The notes under the pieces: model-generated
What the model saw: only the letters and a program-made list of their open reading frames with translations
Database searches by the model: none
Told to the model about the DNA's origin: nothing
Program-made: the position numbers and the translations under genes
Assembly (NCBI GenBank): GCA_902785945.1
Contig: CADAAR010000017.1
Location: 1 to 48,809 of the forward strand
Direction of reading: 5' to 3'
DNA length: 48,809 nt
DNA from: an uncultured Prevotellaceae bacterium
Lineage (GTDB): Bacteria; Bacteroidota; Bacteroidia; Bacteroidales; Bacteroidaceae
In this document: positions 13,570 to 22,992 of the stretch, piece after piece
How positions within the stretch are numbered: the stretch's first letter is position 1
Layout: the number at the start of each line of letters is the position of its first letter

Positions 13570-14481
13570 ATGAAACATTTAAATTTTGCAGCCAGTTATG
13601 GCATCGCCCTCTTAGTGGGCACAGTAGTAACCCTCAGCAGCTGTTCTGAGGAAGTGATGAACCCTGAAAACGAGCCAGTTTACGCGTCAGTAAACGTGAA
13701 GGTCAACGAGTTTTCTGTATCGATGGAGGATTTCCCAAGTACCCGAGCGGCAGAAAGTCCTGCGGACTACACTGCAGTTGGTGCGATCACGTTGGCTTTC
13801 TATGACGCGAATGGGGTAGAAGTAGAGAAAACGACGCAGTATAGGAGCGAACTCAGTGATGTTACGACCTTTGGCCAGTTCTCGTTTACATTGCCAATAG
13901 GTAATTATACCTTAGTCGCCCTCGCGTATAAGTATCTTGATGGCGATGTGTTCACGCTGACCAGTCCGACGTCAGCCGTCTATACGTCTGAGACGCCTCG
14001 CGAGACCTTCTGCGCCACGCAGGCTGTCACTATCACAAGTGCTGCTGCGCTGGACCTATCCCTCACGCTTTACCACGTCAACACGTGGTTGGCAGTGAAG
14101 TCGACTGATAAATGTCCTGTGGGAGCGGCCAAGGTCAGAACTACCTATTCTGCTGCCAGTAAGGGCTTTAATCCCACGACAGGTCTTGCTACGGATAACA
14201 ATGGTTTTTCGGTAGAGAATGCCATCGCGGAATCTGTGGGAAGTACTATTAATATTAATAGCTGTGCTTTCCTGTCATCGGATGAGCAGGCGATGAACAT
14301 TACGCTCCAAGTGTTGGATGACGATGACAACGTGCTTATTGCCAAATCCGTTGAGAATGTGCCGCTGAAACGTAATCGTGTGACAATCCTTAAAGGTCAG
14401 CTCTTTACGCCGTCTTCGGCTTCTGCCGCTTCTTTCACGCTCGAAACTAGTCGTATCCAATTTATTACGGTTGAATTCTGA
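13570..14481 (+). CDS. FimB/Mfa2-like surface lipoprotein (fimbrial anchor or minor subunit type)
   Basis: 303 residues with a lipoprotein signal peptide: a hydrophobic stretch and lipobox LSSC with Cys25 followed by SEE. The mature part has two beta-rich domains, with FTLPIGNYTLVALAY (~residues 100-115) and the late VPLKRNRVTILKGQLF. Both are typical of FimB/Mfa2 and related Bacteroidales fimbrillin-anchor proteins (PF08842 group). It would sit in the outer membrane and anchor or cap a fimbria, but no major fimbrillin gene is in the window, so it is alone. It has its own promoter in an AT-rich region. The sequence ends with 'QFITVEF', without a long C-terminal extension. The family call is from pattern only. 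Confidence 0.65.
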   Translation: MKHLNFAASYGIALLVGTVVTLSSCSEEVMNPENEPVYASVNVKVNEFSVSMEDFPSTRAAESPADYTAVGAITLAFYDANGVEVEKTTQYRSELSDVTTFGQFSFTLPIGNYTLVALAYKYLDGDVFTLTSPTSAVYTSETPRETFCATQAVTITSAAALDLSLTLYHVNTWLAVKSTDKCPVGAAKVRTTYSAASKGFNPTTGLATDNNGFSVENAIAESVGSTININSCAFLSSDEQAMNITLQVLDDDDNVLIAKSVENVPLKRNRVTILKGQLFTPSSASAASFTLETSRIQFITVEF

Positions 14482-14569
14482 GAAAACGATAAAAAATATT
14501 TTGCGTTTTATTTTATTTGAATATGTCGTTATTTTGTCGATTTAATTTTGGTAAGTGAGAAAAATGTAG

Positions 14570-14577
14570 TACCTTTG
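14570..14577 (+). promoter_or_regulatory. -7 box for the WbpM-like gene
   Basis: TACCTTTG followed by CAG, with TTTGG about 20 bases upstream; the leader is about 30 bases. Confidence 0.6.
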
Positions 14578-14611
14578 CAGTCAAATTCAGAAATAGAGTA
14601 ATGACCATTTT

Positions 14612-16516
14612 ATGAAAAATCCATTTAAGAAGCTGATAGATTGGTACTTTAGCAAGAGGGCGTTGCCTTATTGGGGCATCCTGTTGTTGGATTTCCTCTT
14701 TTTGATGATTGGAGGTATTTTAACCTATTGGATCTTTATTTATCGCAAGAGGGTGACATTCGACCAGTCGTTGCTGTTGCAGACACTTTTTGTGTATGCC
14801 TTACCGAGTCTTATTGGCGCTAGGATGTTTCATACCTATTCGGGCATTATCCGTTTTTCTTCGTTTGTCGACCTGGCCAGAGTGTTCTATGCGAGTCTCT
14901 TGTCATTGGTCATAGCCTATCCCTTGCACTTCATGATACGTAGTACGTCGGAGGGATGGTTCTATAACCTCCACTTCCGACATATTTGCCTGATGTATCT
15001 GATAGGTACGCTCCTGATGTGGCTGATGCGTGTCTTGGTAAAGACGCTTTTTGAGGTGACGACCGTTGATATCCGGGCGCAAAGAGTGTTTGTATATGGG
15101 GCAATGGACGGGTGTATCGGACTGGCGAAGAATATCCGTTCACAAACACCCAGACGTTTTGTGGTGAAGGGCTTTATCTCTGATGAGGCGAGCTATAAGC
15201 ATAACATTGTCATGGGCGAGAAAGTGTATACGCCAGAGGATGATTTCTCGGAGATTATAGAAAAGAACAAGATTGATGCCATTTTGGTTGCACCGCAGAG
15301 TATCAATGAATTCCGAGACCAGCAGGATCTGCAGGATAAGTTGATTGATGCCGGTGTGAAGATCTATATGTCACAGAATGCCAAAGAGGTGAATGTGAAG
15401 GATGGTGAGCTGCAAGAGGAAATCCAGATGAAGGAGGTGAGTGTCGAGGATCTGCTGCCCCGTGATGAGATCAAGGTTGACATGAAATCGATGGGCGAAC
15501 TGTTGAATGGTCAGCGTGTGTTGATTACTGGTGCGGCAGGTAGTATCGGCAGTGAACTGGTCAGACAGATTGCGACTTACCAGCCAGCAGCCATGATGCT
15601 GATAGACCAGGCTGAGACACCTGAGCACGACATCCGTTTGATGATGGCCAGAGAGTTTCCGAATGTTCCGGCAGAAACCGTGGTAACCAGCATCTGTAAG
15701 AAAGAAAGAATGGAAAAGGTGTTTGCTGCGTTCCAACCAGATTACGTGTTCCATGCGGCTGCTTATAAACATGTACCGATGATGGAGGATAATCCTTCGG
15801 AGGCTGTGCAGAACAATATCTTTGGTACGAAGGTTATCGCAGATCTGGCTGATAAGTATGGGGTGAAGAAGTTTGTGATGGTGTCTACCGACAAGGCCGT
15901 GAATCCCACAAACGTGATGGGCTGTTCGAAGCGTATCTGTGAGATTTATGTGCAGTCGTTGAATAAAAACAGTAAGACGCAGTTCGTGACGACGCGTTTT
16001 GGAAATGTCTTAGGATCAAATGGTTCTGTGATTCCCTTGTTTAATGAGCAGATTAAACATGGCGGACCTGTGACTGTGACAGACAAACGTATCGTTCGTT
16101 ATTTCATGTTGATTCCTGAGGCCTGTAAACTGGTGTTGGAAGCCGGCACCAAGGGCCATGGTGGCGAAATATTTGTCTTTGATATGGGTCAGCCGGTGAA
16201 GATTGCTGATCTGGCAGAAAGAATGATCAGACTGTCGGGGGCGAAGAACGTGAAGATTGAATACACCGGACTCCGTGAGGGCGAGAAACTCTATGAGGAA
16301 GTGCTGAATGCCAAGGAGAATACCAAGCCTACCTTCCATAAGAAGATCCGCATTGCCGAGGTACGGGAATATGACTTTAACCAGGTGTCAAAGGATGTGG
16401 ATGAGCTGATTGAGCTTTCAGCACACTATGACGATATGGCAACGGTGAAGAAGATGAAGGAAATCGTGCCGGAATATAAGTCGAACAATTCCAAGTACGA
16501 AGAGCTCGATAAGTAA
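14612..16516 (+). CDS. Membrane-bound UDP-GlcNAc 4,6-dehydratase-type polysaccharide protein (WbpM/CapD/FlaA1 family)
   Basis: 634 residues. Residues ~15-150 hold four membrane segments (for example GILLLDFLFLMIGGILTYW). Residues ~155-260 are a CoA-binding-like Rossmann domain. From ~300 the catalytic SDR domain begins with GAAGSIGSELVRQI (NAD binding), HAAAYKHVPMMEDNP, MVSTDKAVNPTNVMGCSKR (Ser-Thr-Asp and Lys in the place of YxxxK) and RFGNVLGSNGSVIP. Enzymes of this family make 4-keto-6-deoxy sugars for capsule, O-antigen or glycan anchors. It stands alone between a fimbrial-type gene and rfbA rather than within a capsule cluster, and is probably a core glycan gene. The length is normal for WbpM. 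Confidence 0.92.
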   Translation: MKNPFKKLIDWYFSKRALPYWGILLLDFLFLMIGGILTYWIFIYRKRVTFDQSLLLQTLFVYALPSLIGARMFHTYSGIIRFSSFVDLARVFYASLLSLVIAYPLHFMIRSTSEGWFYNLHFRHICLMYLIGTLLMWLMRVLVKTLFEVTTVDIRAQRVFVYGAMDGCIGLAKNIRSQTPRRFVVKGFISDEASYKHNIVMGEKVYTPEDDFSEIIEKNKIDAILVAPQSINEFRDQQDLQDKLIDAGVKIYMSQNAKEVNVKDGELQEEIQMKEVSVEDLLPRDEIKVDMKSMGELLNGQRVLITGAAGSIGSELVRQIATYQPAAMMLIDQAETPEHDIRLMMAREFPNVPAETVVTSICKKERMEKVFAAFQPDYVFHAAAYKHVPMMEDNPSEAVQNNIFGTKVIADLADKYGVKKFVMVSTDKAVNPTNVMGCSKRICEIYVQSLNKNSKTQFVTTRFGNVLGSNGSVIPLFNEQIKHGGPVTVTDKRIVRYFMLIPEACKLVLEAGTKGHGGEIFVFDMGQPVKIADLAERMIRLSGAKNVKIEYTGLREGEKLYEEVLNAKENTKPTFHKKIRIAEVREYDFNQVSKDVDELIELSAHYDDMATVKKMKEIVPEYKSNNSKYEELDK

Positions 16517-16560
16517 GAAGGAAGAGGGAAGATGGAAGAGGGAAGAGGTGCCTCCTCAAT

Positions 16561-17436
16561 TTAGCAACCGGCTAAATTGAGGAGGTATTTTCCGTAGTCA
16601 TTTTTTGCCATCGGCTTGGCGATTTCAGCGAGCTGGGAGGCAGTGATCCAGCCCTGTTTGAAGGCGATCTCTTCGAGACAGGCAACCTTTAAGCCCTGAC
16701 GCTTCTCGATGACCTCGATGAAGGTAGACGCCTCAGAGAGGGAGTCGTGGGTACCGGTGTCAAGCCAGGCAAAGCCACGCTGCAGGGTCTGTACCTTGAG
16801 CTTCTGTTGGGCGAGGTACTCCTGGTTGACGGTGGTGATTTCCAGTTCTCCACGGGCAGAGGGTTTGATGTGCTTGGCAATCTCCACCACACTGTTGGGA
16901 TAGAAATAGAGGCCCACCACGGCGTAGTTGGATTTGGGTTGGGCAGGCTTCTCCTCGATGCTCAGGCAGTTGCCCTCGCTGTCGAACTCTGCCACACCAT
17001 AGCGCTCGGGGTCGTTGACATAATAGCCAAAGACCGTGGCCAGTCCGTCGTGCTCAGCATTCTGTACGCTCTGCTTGAGCAGGCCGCTGAAGCCCGAGCC
17101 ATAGAAGATGTTATCGCCCAGTACCAGACAGGCACAGTCGTCGCCAATAAACTCCTCACCGATGATGAAAGCCTGAGCCAGTCCGTCGGGAGAGGGTTGT
17201 TCGGCATATTCGAAGCGTACGCCCAGGTCGGAGCCATCGCCCAGGAGGCGCTTGAAGCCCGGGAGGTCGTACGGGGTCGAGATGATCAGTATCTCACGAA
17301 TCCCTGCCAGCATGAGGGCTGAGATGGGATAATAAATCATCGGTTTGTCGAAAATGGGGATGAGCTGTTTGCTGATGCCCTTGGTGATGGGGTAGAGGCG
17401 CGTGCCGCTGCCTCCGGCTAAAACTATTCCTTTCAT
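16561..17436 (-). CDS. rfbA: Glucose-1-phosphate thymidylyltransferase
   Basis: 291 residues from the ATG at 17436; an upstream ATG at 17472 would add 12 residues with no family counterpart. The start [20 protein letters not shown] is the nucleotide-binding loop, followed by [30 protein letters not shown] and [11 protein letters not shown]. It makes dTDP-glucose from glucose 1-phosphate and dTTP, the first step of dTDP-rhamnose synthesis. The rest of the pathway (rfbB, C, D) is not in the window. The promoter is on the minus strand at 17533-17540, divergent from the 205-residue gene at 17610. The gene converges on the WbpM-type gene with a 44-base gap. Confidence 0.95.
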   Translation of the reverse strand: MKGIVLAGGSGTRLYPITKGISKQLIPIFDKPMIYYPISALMLAGIREILIISTPYDLPGFKRLLGDGSDLGVRFEYAEQPSPDGLAQAFIIGEEFIGDDCACLVLGDNIFYGSGFSGLLKQSVQNAEHDGLATVFGYYVNDPERYGVAEFDSEGNCLSIEEKPAQPKSNYAVVGLYFYPNSVVEIAKHIKPSARGELEITTVNQEYLAQQKLKVQTLQRGFAWLDTGTHDSLSEASTFIEVIEKRQGLKVACLEEIAFKQGWITASQLAEIAKPMAKNDYGKYLLNLAGC

Positions 17437-17532
17437 AACTTCACTTCGTTTGTTATGCATCATCGGCTGCACCTCAGCAATTCAAACGCGTTTGATTGCA
17501 TTCGGTTTGCACAATAATTCATATTTTTCTGG

Positions 17533-17580
17533 CAAAGGTACGAAAAATTGTTGATAATTGAAATTTTTTTTGTACTTTTG
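17533..17580. promoter_or_regulatory. Divergent promoters of rfbA and the 205-aa gene
   Basis: The minus strand carries TACCTTTG at 17533-17540 (towards rfbA) and the plus strand TACTTTTG at 17573-17580 (towards 17610). The two boxes are 32 bases apart, so their -33 elements overlap and the two promoters may exclude each other. Confidence 0.6.
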
Positions 17581-17609
17581 CAGGCGAATTTACTATATTT
17601 AAGAAAATT

Positions 17610-18227
17610 ATGAGTTTTTGGAATAAAATTTTTGGAAAGAAAGAGGAAGAGACACGTATTGGCGGTATGGAGGACTTCATGACGCTGATTCGTGTGTATT
17701 TCCAGGCCTCGATGGCAGCAGACCTCGGCATTACCAGTCTCGCAGCCCTGCCCGACTTGCGCGTGTTTAAGTCGACGCTGAAGGTGGCCACGGTCAATAA
17801 TAAATTAGGTGTGGGTGAACGTAGTCGTTGTAAGAACATGCTTAAGCAGATGTATGGCATGGACGACGATTTCTTTAAAGAGATCGACACGAGTCTCAGG
17901 AAGCGTTGTAAGAAGGTACAGGACGCCCAGACGTATCTGTTCCAGTTTCAGGGCTTTACCCAGGAGTTGATGATGTTGACGGGTAACCTGATGAAGTTCA
18001 AGCTGCGTCTGCCGGGCTTCATGAAGAAGATGCTGTACACGATGACGGAGAAGACCGTGAACGATATCTTCAACAAGAACGACTATACGGATGCTGGTGT
18101 GATGAAGTCGGTGGTGGCTGTTCGTCAGTATGCGCAGCGACTCGGGTTCTCGCAGCAGTGGATCACGAACTTCGTCTACAAGGTCGTGATGCTGGCGAAG
18201 AAAGAACCGAGGAAGAGTGAAGAGTGA
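17610..18227 (+). CDS. Conserved hypothetical protein, helical, Bacteroidetes type
   Basis: 205 residues, mostly alpha-helical and basic, with no signal peptide. It opens MSFWNKIFGKKEEETRIGG, a short amphipathic N terminus that could lie on the membrane. I do not recognise a characterised family. It has its own -7 box 30 bases upstream and is followed by a coiled-coil/ZapA pair and rny, so a housekeeping role linked with division or RNA turnover is possible but unproven. The last codons (Ser-Glu-Glu-stop) lie inside a GTGAAGA heptamer array, so the C terminus is partly repeat-derived. Confidence 0.8.
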   Translation: MSFWNKIFGKKEEETRIGGMEDFMTLIRVYFQASMAADLGITSLAALPDLRVFKSTLKVATVNNKLGVGERSRCKNMLKQMYGMDDDFFKEIDTSLRKRCKKVQDAQTYLFQFQGFTQELMMLTGNLMKFKLRLPGFMKKMLYTMTEKTVNDIFNKNDYTDAGVMKSVVAVRQYAQRLGFSQQWITNFVYKVVMLAKKEPRKSEE

Positions 18228-18263
18228 AGAGTGAAGAGTGAAGAATGAATAGTGAAGAGTGAA
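18212..18263 (+). repeat. Heptamer array GTGAAGA/GTGAATA
   Basis: About seven units of AGTGAAG-type heptamers, with one GAATGAATA variant. The array begins inside the last codons of the preceding gene and runs to 40 bases before the next -7 box. Confidence 0.8.
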
Positions 18264-18312
18264 AAAAACTTAAAAGATTTATTCAACGCTATTCTTTAAC
18301 AGGAATTTTACA

Positions 18313-18320
18313 TATCTTTG
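18313..18320 (+). promoter_or_regulatory. -7 box for the zapB-like/zapA/rny genes
   Basis: TATCTTTG followed by TGCATC, 19 bases before ATG 18340. No further clear box precedes zapA; rny may also be read from here. Confidence 0.55.
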
Positions 18321-18339
18321 TGCATCAAATTGTTATGTC

Positions 18340-18651
18340 ATGGATTCGAATGAGAAAGTGATCGCCAATTTCGAGACCCGCGTCAGGCAACTCATCCTCC
18401 GCTTTCAGGACCTGAAAAAGGAGAATCAGGAGTTGTATGCGATGGTGGAGAAATCAGAGCAGGAGGTGAAAGACCTGCAGGCAAAGCTGACGCAGAAGGA
18501 CAATGACTATAACGCCCTGAAAATGGCCAAGATGATGACCATCACCGACGGAGACCTGGAGGCTGCCAAGGCCAGGGTCCAGAAGATGATCAGGGAGGTG
18601 AACAAGTGCATCACCCTCATTAGTGATGAGAAATTGACAATGGATAATTGA
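18340..18651 (+). CDS. Short coiled-coil protein preceding zapA (ZapB-like)
   Basis: 103 residues with a continuous coiled coil from ~10 to 65 (heptads such as QLILRFQDLKKENQELYAMV). Its size and position one gene before zapA suggest a partner of the cell-division factor ZapA, comparable with ZapB, but sequence alone does not prove homology. The gap to zapA is 19 bases. The gene is preceded by a clear -7 box. Confidence 0.7.
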   Translation: MDSNEKVIANFETRVRQLILRFQDLKKENQELYAMVEKSEQEVKDLQAKLTQKDNDYNALKMAKMMTITDGDLEAAKARVQKMIREVNKCITLISDEKLTMDN

Positions 18652-18670
18652 CAATTAATCGATTGAAGGA

Positions 18671-18961
18671 GTGGACAAAGAGAAACTACATATAAGGCTG
18701 CACGTTTATGACGAGGAGGTAGAGGTGACCATAGATCGCGATGAAGAGGTCTATTATCGCGCTGCCGCCAAACTCATTACCGACCGCTATAACAGATATG
18801 CGCAGGCCTATAAGGGAAGGAAGGGAGATCATACCATCTCGCTGATGACCCTTATAGATATAGCATTGATGTATGAGCGTCAGAAGGGTCAGAACGACAC
18901 AGCCCCTTACGATACGATTCTCAGTAAGTTGACTTCCGAAATCGATGAAGCACTAAAGTAG
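18671..18961 (+). CDS. zapA: Cell division protein ZapA
   Basis: 96 residues from a GTG start. The N terminus EKLHIRLHVYDEEVEVTI is the typical beta-strand part of ZapA, followed by 'YYRAAAKLITDRYNRYAQ' and a C-terminal helix. ZapA cross-links FtsZ filaments at the division ring in the cytoplasm. Order: coiled-coil gene, zapA, rny. A heptamer repeat starts on the stop codon. Confidence 0.85.
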   Translation: MDKEKLHIRLHVYDEEVEVTIDRDEEVYYRAAAKLITDRYNRYAQAYKGRKGDHTISLMTLIDIALMYERQKGQNDTAPYDTILSKLTSEIDEALK

Positions 18962-18989
18962 TGAAGAGTGAAGAGTGAAGAGTGAAGAA
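18961..18989 (+). repeat. Heptamer array GTGAAGA
   Basis: Four units directly after the zapA stop; same family as 18212-18263. Confidence 0.8.
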
Positions 18990-19026
18990 TTGAGGAACGT
19001 ATCATTATTTTAACATAGATTTTTTT

Positions 19027-20568
19027 ATGGATTTATTTTTCGTACTTTTGATTGCCGCAGGCGCCCTCGTACTCGGAGGTGTCGGCGGATATCTCATCTT
19101 CCGCTATGTCATCAAGGGGAAGTATAAGGAAATGATTGATGCTGCCAATAAAGAGGCAGAGGTCGTCAAGGAAAAGAAACTGCTGGAAGTAAAGGAGAAG
19201 TTCCTTAACAAGAAGGCAGAACTGGAAAAGGAAGTGCAGCAGCGCAACCAGCACATCCAGCAGAGTGAGAACAAACTGAAGCAGCGCGAGCTCTCGCTGA
19301 ACCAGCGTCAGGAGGAGTTAGGTCGCAGGAAGAACGAACTCGACAACCTGCAGCAGCGCGTCGACAACGAGAAGAAGCTCCTAAGTGTCAAGGCTGAGGA
19401 GTTGGAAAAGATGCAGATGCAAGAGCGTGAGAAACTCGAGGAGCTGTCTGGACTGAGTGCTGAGGAGGCTAAGACACGTCTGGTAGAGGCCATGAAAGAC
19501 GAGGCCAAGACAGCCGCTGCCTCTTACATCAACGAGATTATGGACGAAGCGAAGCTCAATGCCAACGCCCAGGCCAAGAAGATTGTCATCCAGACCATCC
19601 AACGCGTAGCCACTGAGACAGCCGTCGAAAACTCCGTCTCAGTCTTCCACATCGACAACGACGAGGTCAAGGGCCGTATCATCGGTCGTGAGGGTCGTAA
19701 CATCCGTGCCCTCGAGGCAGCTGCTGGTGTGGAGATTGTGGTGGATGACACCCCCGAGGCCATCGTCATCTCAGGCTTCGATCCCGTACGTCGTGAGACC
19801 TGTCGCCTGGCTCTCCACCAGCTCGTCAGCGATGGACGTATCCATCCCGCACGTATCGAGGAAGTGGTCGCCAAGGTCAAGAAACAGCTCGACAACGAGA
19901 TCATTGAGACTGGTAAGCGCACAGCCATCGACCTGGGTATCCATGGCCTGCACCCCGAACTCATCCGTATCATCGGTAAGATGAAATATCGTTCTTCTTA
20001 TGGTCAGAACCTGTTGCAGCATGCCCGTGAGACAGCTAATCTCTGTGCCATCATGGCCGCAGAACTGGGTCTGAACCCGAAGAAGGCCAAGCGTGCAGGA
20101 CTGTTGCACGATATCGGTAAGGTGCCTGATGAGGAGAGTGAGATGCCACACGCCCTCTATGGTGCGAAAATTGCCGAGCTCTATAAGGAGAAGCCTGATA
20201 TCTGCAATGCTATCGGTGCCCATCACGACGAGATGGAGATGCAGACACTGTTGGCTCCGATCGTTCAGGTGTGTGATGCTATCTCCGGTGCCCGTCCTGG
20301 TGCGCGTCGTGAGATTGTAGAGGCGTATATCAAGCGTCTGAACGACCTCGAGGCGATTGCCATGAGTTATCCTGGTGTAACGAAGACCTACGCCATCCAG
20401 GCGGGTCGTGAGTTGCGTGTCATCGTGGGTGCTGATAAGATGAGCGATGCTGAGACCGAGGCACTGTCGGGCGAGATCGCTACGAAGATACAGAATGAAA
20501 TGACGTATCCGGGTCAAGTCAAGATCACGGTGATTAGAGAAACGCGATCTGTTGCTTATGCAAAGTAA
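19027..20568 (+). CDS. rny: Ribonuclease Y
   Basis: 513 residues. Residues 1-25 are a membrane anchor ([20 protein letters not shown]). Residues ~30-180 are a long charged coiled coil, the KH domain follows ([21 protein letters not shown], ~residues 215-235), and the HD metal-dependent phosphohydrolase domain has [13 protein letters not shown] (~360). This endoribonuclease starts mRNA decay at the inner membrane. The length is normal. The downstream hairpin at 20581-20618 is its terminator. Bases 19360-20500 show the codon choice of a highly expressed core gene. Confidence 0.97.
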   Translation: MDLFFVLLIAAGALVLGGVGGYLIFRYVIKGKYKEMIDAANKEAEVVKEKKLLEVKEKFLNKKAELEKEVQQRNQHIQQSENKLKQRELSLNQRQEELGRRKNELDNLQQRVDNEKKLLSVKAEELEKMQMQEREKLEELSGLSAEEAKTRLVEAMKDEAKTAAASYINEIMDEAKLNANAQAKKIVIQTIQRVATETAVENSVSVFHIDNDEVKGRIIGREGRNIRALEAAAGVEIVVDDTPEAIVISGFDPVRRETCRLALHQLVSDGRIHPARIEEVVAKVKKQLDNEIIETGKRTAIDLGIHGLHPELIRIIGKMKYRSSYGQNLLQHARETANLCAIMAAELGLNPKKAKRAGLLHDIGKVPDEESEMPHALYGAKIAELYKEKPDICNAIGAHHDEMEMQTLLAPIVQVCDAISGARPGARREIVEAYIKRLNDLEAIAMSYPGVTKTYAIQAGRELRVIVGADKMSDAETEALSGEIATKIQNEMTYPGQVKITVIRETRSVAYAK

Positions 20569-20580
20569 AATAAAGCTTCG

Positions 20581-20618
20581 CTGCAAAAAGGCCCGCCAAC
20601 TGGCGGGCCTTTTTGCAG
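20581..20618. terminator. Perfect 18-bp hairpin, bidirectional terminator
   Basis: CTGCAAAAAGGCCCGCCA pairs without mismatch with TGGCGGGCCTTTTTGCAG around a 2-base loop. It lies between convergent rny and the LuxR-type gene, and T runs are present in both directions. Confidence 0.9.
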
Positions 20619-20625
20619 CGGGGAT

Positions 20626-21222
20626 TTAAATAGTGTTGATATCAACATAGCCGTGGGTGACGGCGTAGATGGTCAGGGCGGAGACGCTCTTAAGACCGAG
20701 CTTATCCATGATGTTTTTGCGATGGGTGATGACGGTGGAGAGACCGATGTTGAGTTTATCGGCAATCTCCTTGTTGATAAAGCCCTGGACTATGAGCGAC
20801 ATGACTTCGATCTCTCGGTCGGAGAGGATCTTTTGTTGGAGGGCCTTGGGCATCGGCGGGAGGTTCTGACCATGACCATGGGCGTGTTGTTCGAGCATCA
20901 GGAGCGAACGGACCAGTTCTGACTCGGGAACGTTGATACAAAGGCTATGAAATTCGGATAATTGTGACATCGTGTCGAGGGAAAGGGTGAGCACAATCGT
21001 CTTCTTGCGTTGCGCAAGGAAGAAGGGTTTGTTTTCCAGGACCACGTTCATCGACACGAAATAATGGAAGTATTGTTCGGGGTGGTTGACCTCGAGTTCT
21101 GTGAACGACCCAAACGTGTCGACCGTCATAATCGGCATCACTGTCTGGAGAATCGATTTTAACCCCAACACCGAGAGGGTGTTGGGGTCAATAATCGCTA
21201 TTTTTGGTCTATGACTATTCAC
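20626..21222 (-). CDS. LuxR-type DNA-binding regulator with degenerate receiver
   Basis: 198 residues. The C-terminal ~65 residues are a LuxR/NarL helix-turn-helix: ILSDREIEVMSLIVQGFINK, then EIADKLNIGLSTVITHRKNI. The N-terminal ~120 residues have a receiver-like start (IAIIDPNTLSVLGLKSIL), but the strand expected to bear the phosphorylated Asp reads YFHYFVSMNVVLEN, with no Asp. It is therefore probably not phosphorylated. The GTG start (21222) lies inside a TTCACTA-type repeat, so the true start is uncertain. It follows the Na+-decarboxylase beta gene by 23 bases and may be transcribed with it. Confidence 0.85.
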   Translation of the reverse strand: MNSHRPKIAIIDPNTLSVLGLKSILQTVMPIMTVDTFGSFTELEVNHPEQYFHYFVSMNVVLENKPFFLAQRKKTIVLTLSLDTMSQLSEFHSLCINVPESELVRSLLMLEQHAHGHGQNLPPMPKALQQKILSDREIEVMSLIVQGFINKEIADKLNIGLSTVITHRKNIMDKLGLKSVSALTIYAVTHGYVDINTI

Positions 21223-21245
21223 TATTCACTTTTCACTATTCACTC
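21213..21245 (-). repeat. Heptamer array TTCACTA
   Basis: CTATTCACTATTCACTTTTC and on. It covers the start codon of the LuxR-type gene and touches the stop of the decarboxylase beta gene. Confidence 0.8.
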
Positions 21246-22403
21246 CTATGATAGGAATCCGAGGAGGGCACCGGCAGCGACAGCGGAGCCGATGACACCA
21301 GCGACGTTCGGACCCATGGCATGCATGAGCAGGAAGTTATGGCGGTCGTACTCCAGACCGAGGTTGTTACTGATACGTGCAGCCATCGGAACAGCAGACA
21401 CACCGGCATTACCGATGAGCGGGTTGAGTTTTTTACCCTCTGGCAGGAACAGGTTCATGAGCTTCACGAAGCAGACACCCGAGGCAGTGGCAATCATAAA
21501 GGCCATGGCACCCAGGGCGAAGATCTTGATGGTGTTGAAGGTCAGGAACTCACTGGCCTGTGTAGAGCATCCCACGGTGAGACCCAGGAGCATTACCACG
21601 ATATCGTTCAGGGCCGCACCAGCCGTTTTTGCCAGACGGGTGGTCTTGCCACTCTCCTTCAGCAGGTTGCCGAAGAACAGCATACCCAGCAAGGGCAGAC
21701 CCGACGGTACGATGAATGTGGTGAGCAACAGTCCGATGATGGGGAAGAGGATGCGCTCTGTCTGTGACACCTCACGACCCGGTTTCATCTTGATGACACG
21801 CTCCTTATCGGTGGTGAGCAGACGCATGATAAATGGCTGGATGACCGGTACCAGGGCCATGTAGCTATACGCACAGACTGCGATGGCACCCATGAGGTTG
21901 GGTGAGAGCTTCGAGCTCAGGAAGATGGCTGTAGGACCATCAGCACCACCGATGATGGCGATACCAGCGGCCTGAGACGGTTCGAAGCCCATGGCCAGTG
22001 CCACCATATAAGCACCAAAGATACCGAACTGTGCGGCTGCGCCGATGAGCATCAGCTTCGGATTCGCCAGAAGGGCGGTGAAGTCTGTCATGGCACCGAT
22101 GCCCAGGAAGATGAGCGGGGGATACCAGCCCTGTCGCACACCCTGATAGAAGATGTTCAGTACTGAGTTGTCTTCGTAGAGTCCTATCTCCAGTCCGGCA
22201 TCAGCGCGGAAGGGGATATTACCGAGGATGATACCCAGTCCGATGGGTACGAGCAACAGTGGTTCGAAGTCCTTCTTGATGGCGAGCCAGATGAAGAAGG
22301 CACCCACTGCTATCATGATGAGGTTGCCCACGGTGGCATTGGCAAATGCCGTGTACGTGAGGAACTCATGGAAGTTCTGTATGATGAATTGTCCTAAATC
22401 CAT
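21246..22403 (-). CDS. Na+-translocating decarboxylase beta subunit (OadB/MmdB)
   Basis: 385 residues, multi-spanning membrane protein of the carboxybiotin-driven sodium pump. The hallmark segments are present: IAIIGGADGPTAIFLSSKL (about residue 150, with the Asp that moves Na+), 'LNDIVVMLLGLTVGCS' and 'GNAGVSAVPMAARISNNLG' near the end. With MmdA and the biotin carrier it decarboxylates (S)-methylmalonyl-CoA to propionyl-CoA and exports Na+. Gene order leftward is gamma, biotin carrier, beta, all separated by ACAATTT-type repeats. The alpha (carboxyltransferase) gene is not in the window. Oxaloacetate could be the substrate instead, but the nearby mutAB favours methylmalonyl-CoA. Confidence 0.95.
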   Translation of the reverse strand: MDLGQFIIQNFHEFLTYTAFANATVGNLIMIAVGAFFIWLAIKKDFEPLLLVPIGLGIILGNIPFRADAGLEIGLYEDNSVLNIFYQGVRQGWYPPLIFLGIGAMTDFTALLANPKLMLIGAAAQFGIFGAYMVALAMGFEPSQAAGIAIIGGADGPTAIFLSSKLSPNLMGAIAVCAYSYMALVPVIQPFIMRLLTTDKERVIKMKPGREVSQTERILFPIIGLLLTTFIVPSGLPLLGMLFFGNLLKESGKTTRLAKTAGAALNDIVVMLLGLTVGCSTQASEFLTFNTIKIFALGAMAFMIATASGVCFVKLMNLFLPEGKKLNPLIGNAGVSAVPMAARISNNLGLEYDRHNFLLMHAMGPNVAGVIGSAVAAGALLGFLS

Positions 22404-22546
22404 TTTAATTTACCATTTGACGATTTACAATTTACAATTTAATTAACCATTTGACGATTTACAATTTACCATTTGTTTTTCAATTGTACATTTCTTAAAT
22501 TGTACATCAATTGTAAATGGTACATTGTTAAATTGTACATTAGCCG
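22404..22546. repeat. ACAATTT-type repeat array
   Basis: About 140 bases of heptamer-like units (ATTTACA, ATTTACC, ATTTGAC, then the mirrored AATTGTAC), filling the gap between beta and biotin-carrier genes and overlapping the carrier stop. The left half is mostly ACAATTT and the right half mostly its reverse complement, so the array could fold on itself. Confidence 0.8.
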
Positions 22547-22992
22547 ATGGTCATGAGGACGGCACCTTCCATGACGGACTCGCCTTGTTTGACGGTGATG
22601 GAGGTGACGGTGCCCTCGTATTCCGACTCGATGTTGTTCTGCATCTTCATGGCCTCGAGTACCATGACGACATCGCCTACCTTGACGGCATCACCCACAT
22701 TGACCTTGAGTTCGGTGATGGTACCAGGCAGTGGGGCCTTGACAGGCGAACCTGTACCAGCTGCCATGGGCTTGTCGGCTGCAGGTGCTGCAGCAGGAAC
22801 CACAGCAGGACGGGCCACGGGCTTGGGTGCCTCGATATGTACCTTCTTCAGCGTGCTGGTGGGGTTGATGGGCTGTTTCAGTTCTACATCGAACCGGATG
22901 CCGTTGACATTCACCTTGGCAACGTTGCCCTCTACTTCTTCGATCTCTACGTCGTAATCGACGCCTTGTACTTTATATTGATACTTATTCAT
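22540..22992 (-). CDS. Biotin carboxyl carrier subunit of the Na+-decarboxylase
   Basis: 150 residues. A ~50-residue N-terminal strand-rich part, an Ala/Pro linker (residues ~55-80, for example PAVVPAAAPAADKP) and the biotinyl domain with VMVLEAMKMQ, where Lys116 is the biotin site. It swings CO2 between the alpha subunit and the beta membrane pump. It lies between the beta and gamma genes in the same orientation. Another biotin enzyme could share the carrier, but the operon places it with the decarboxylase. Confidence 0.95.
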   Translation of the reverse strand: MNKYQYKVQGVDYDVEIEEVEGNVAKVNVNGIRFDVELKQPINPTSTLKKVHIEAPKPVARPAVVPAAAPAADKPMAAGTGSPVKAPLPGTITELKVNVGDAVKVGDVVMVLEAMKMQNNIESEYEGTVTSITVKQGESVMEGAVLMTIG

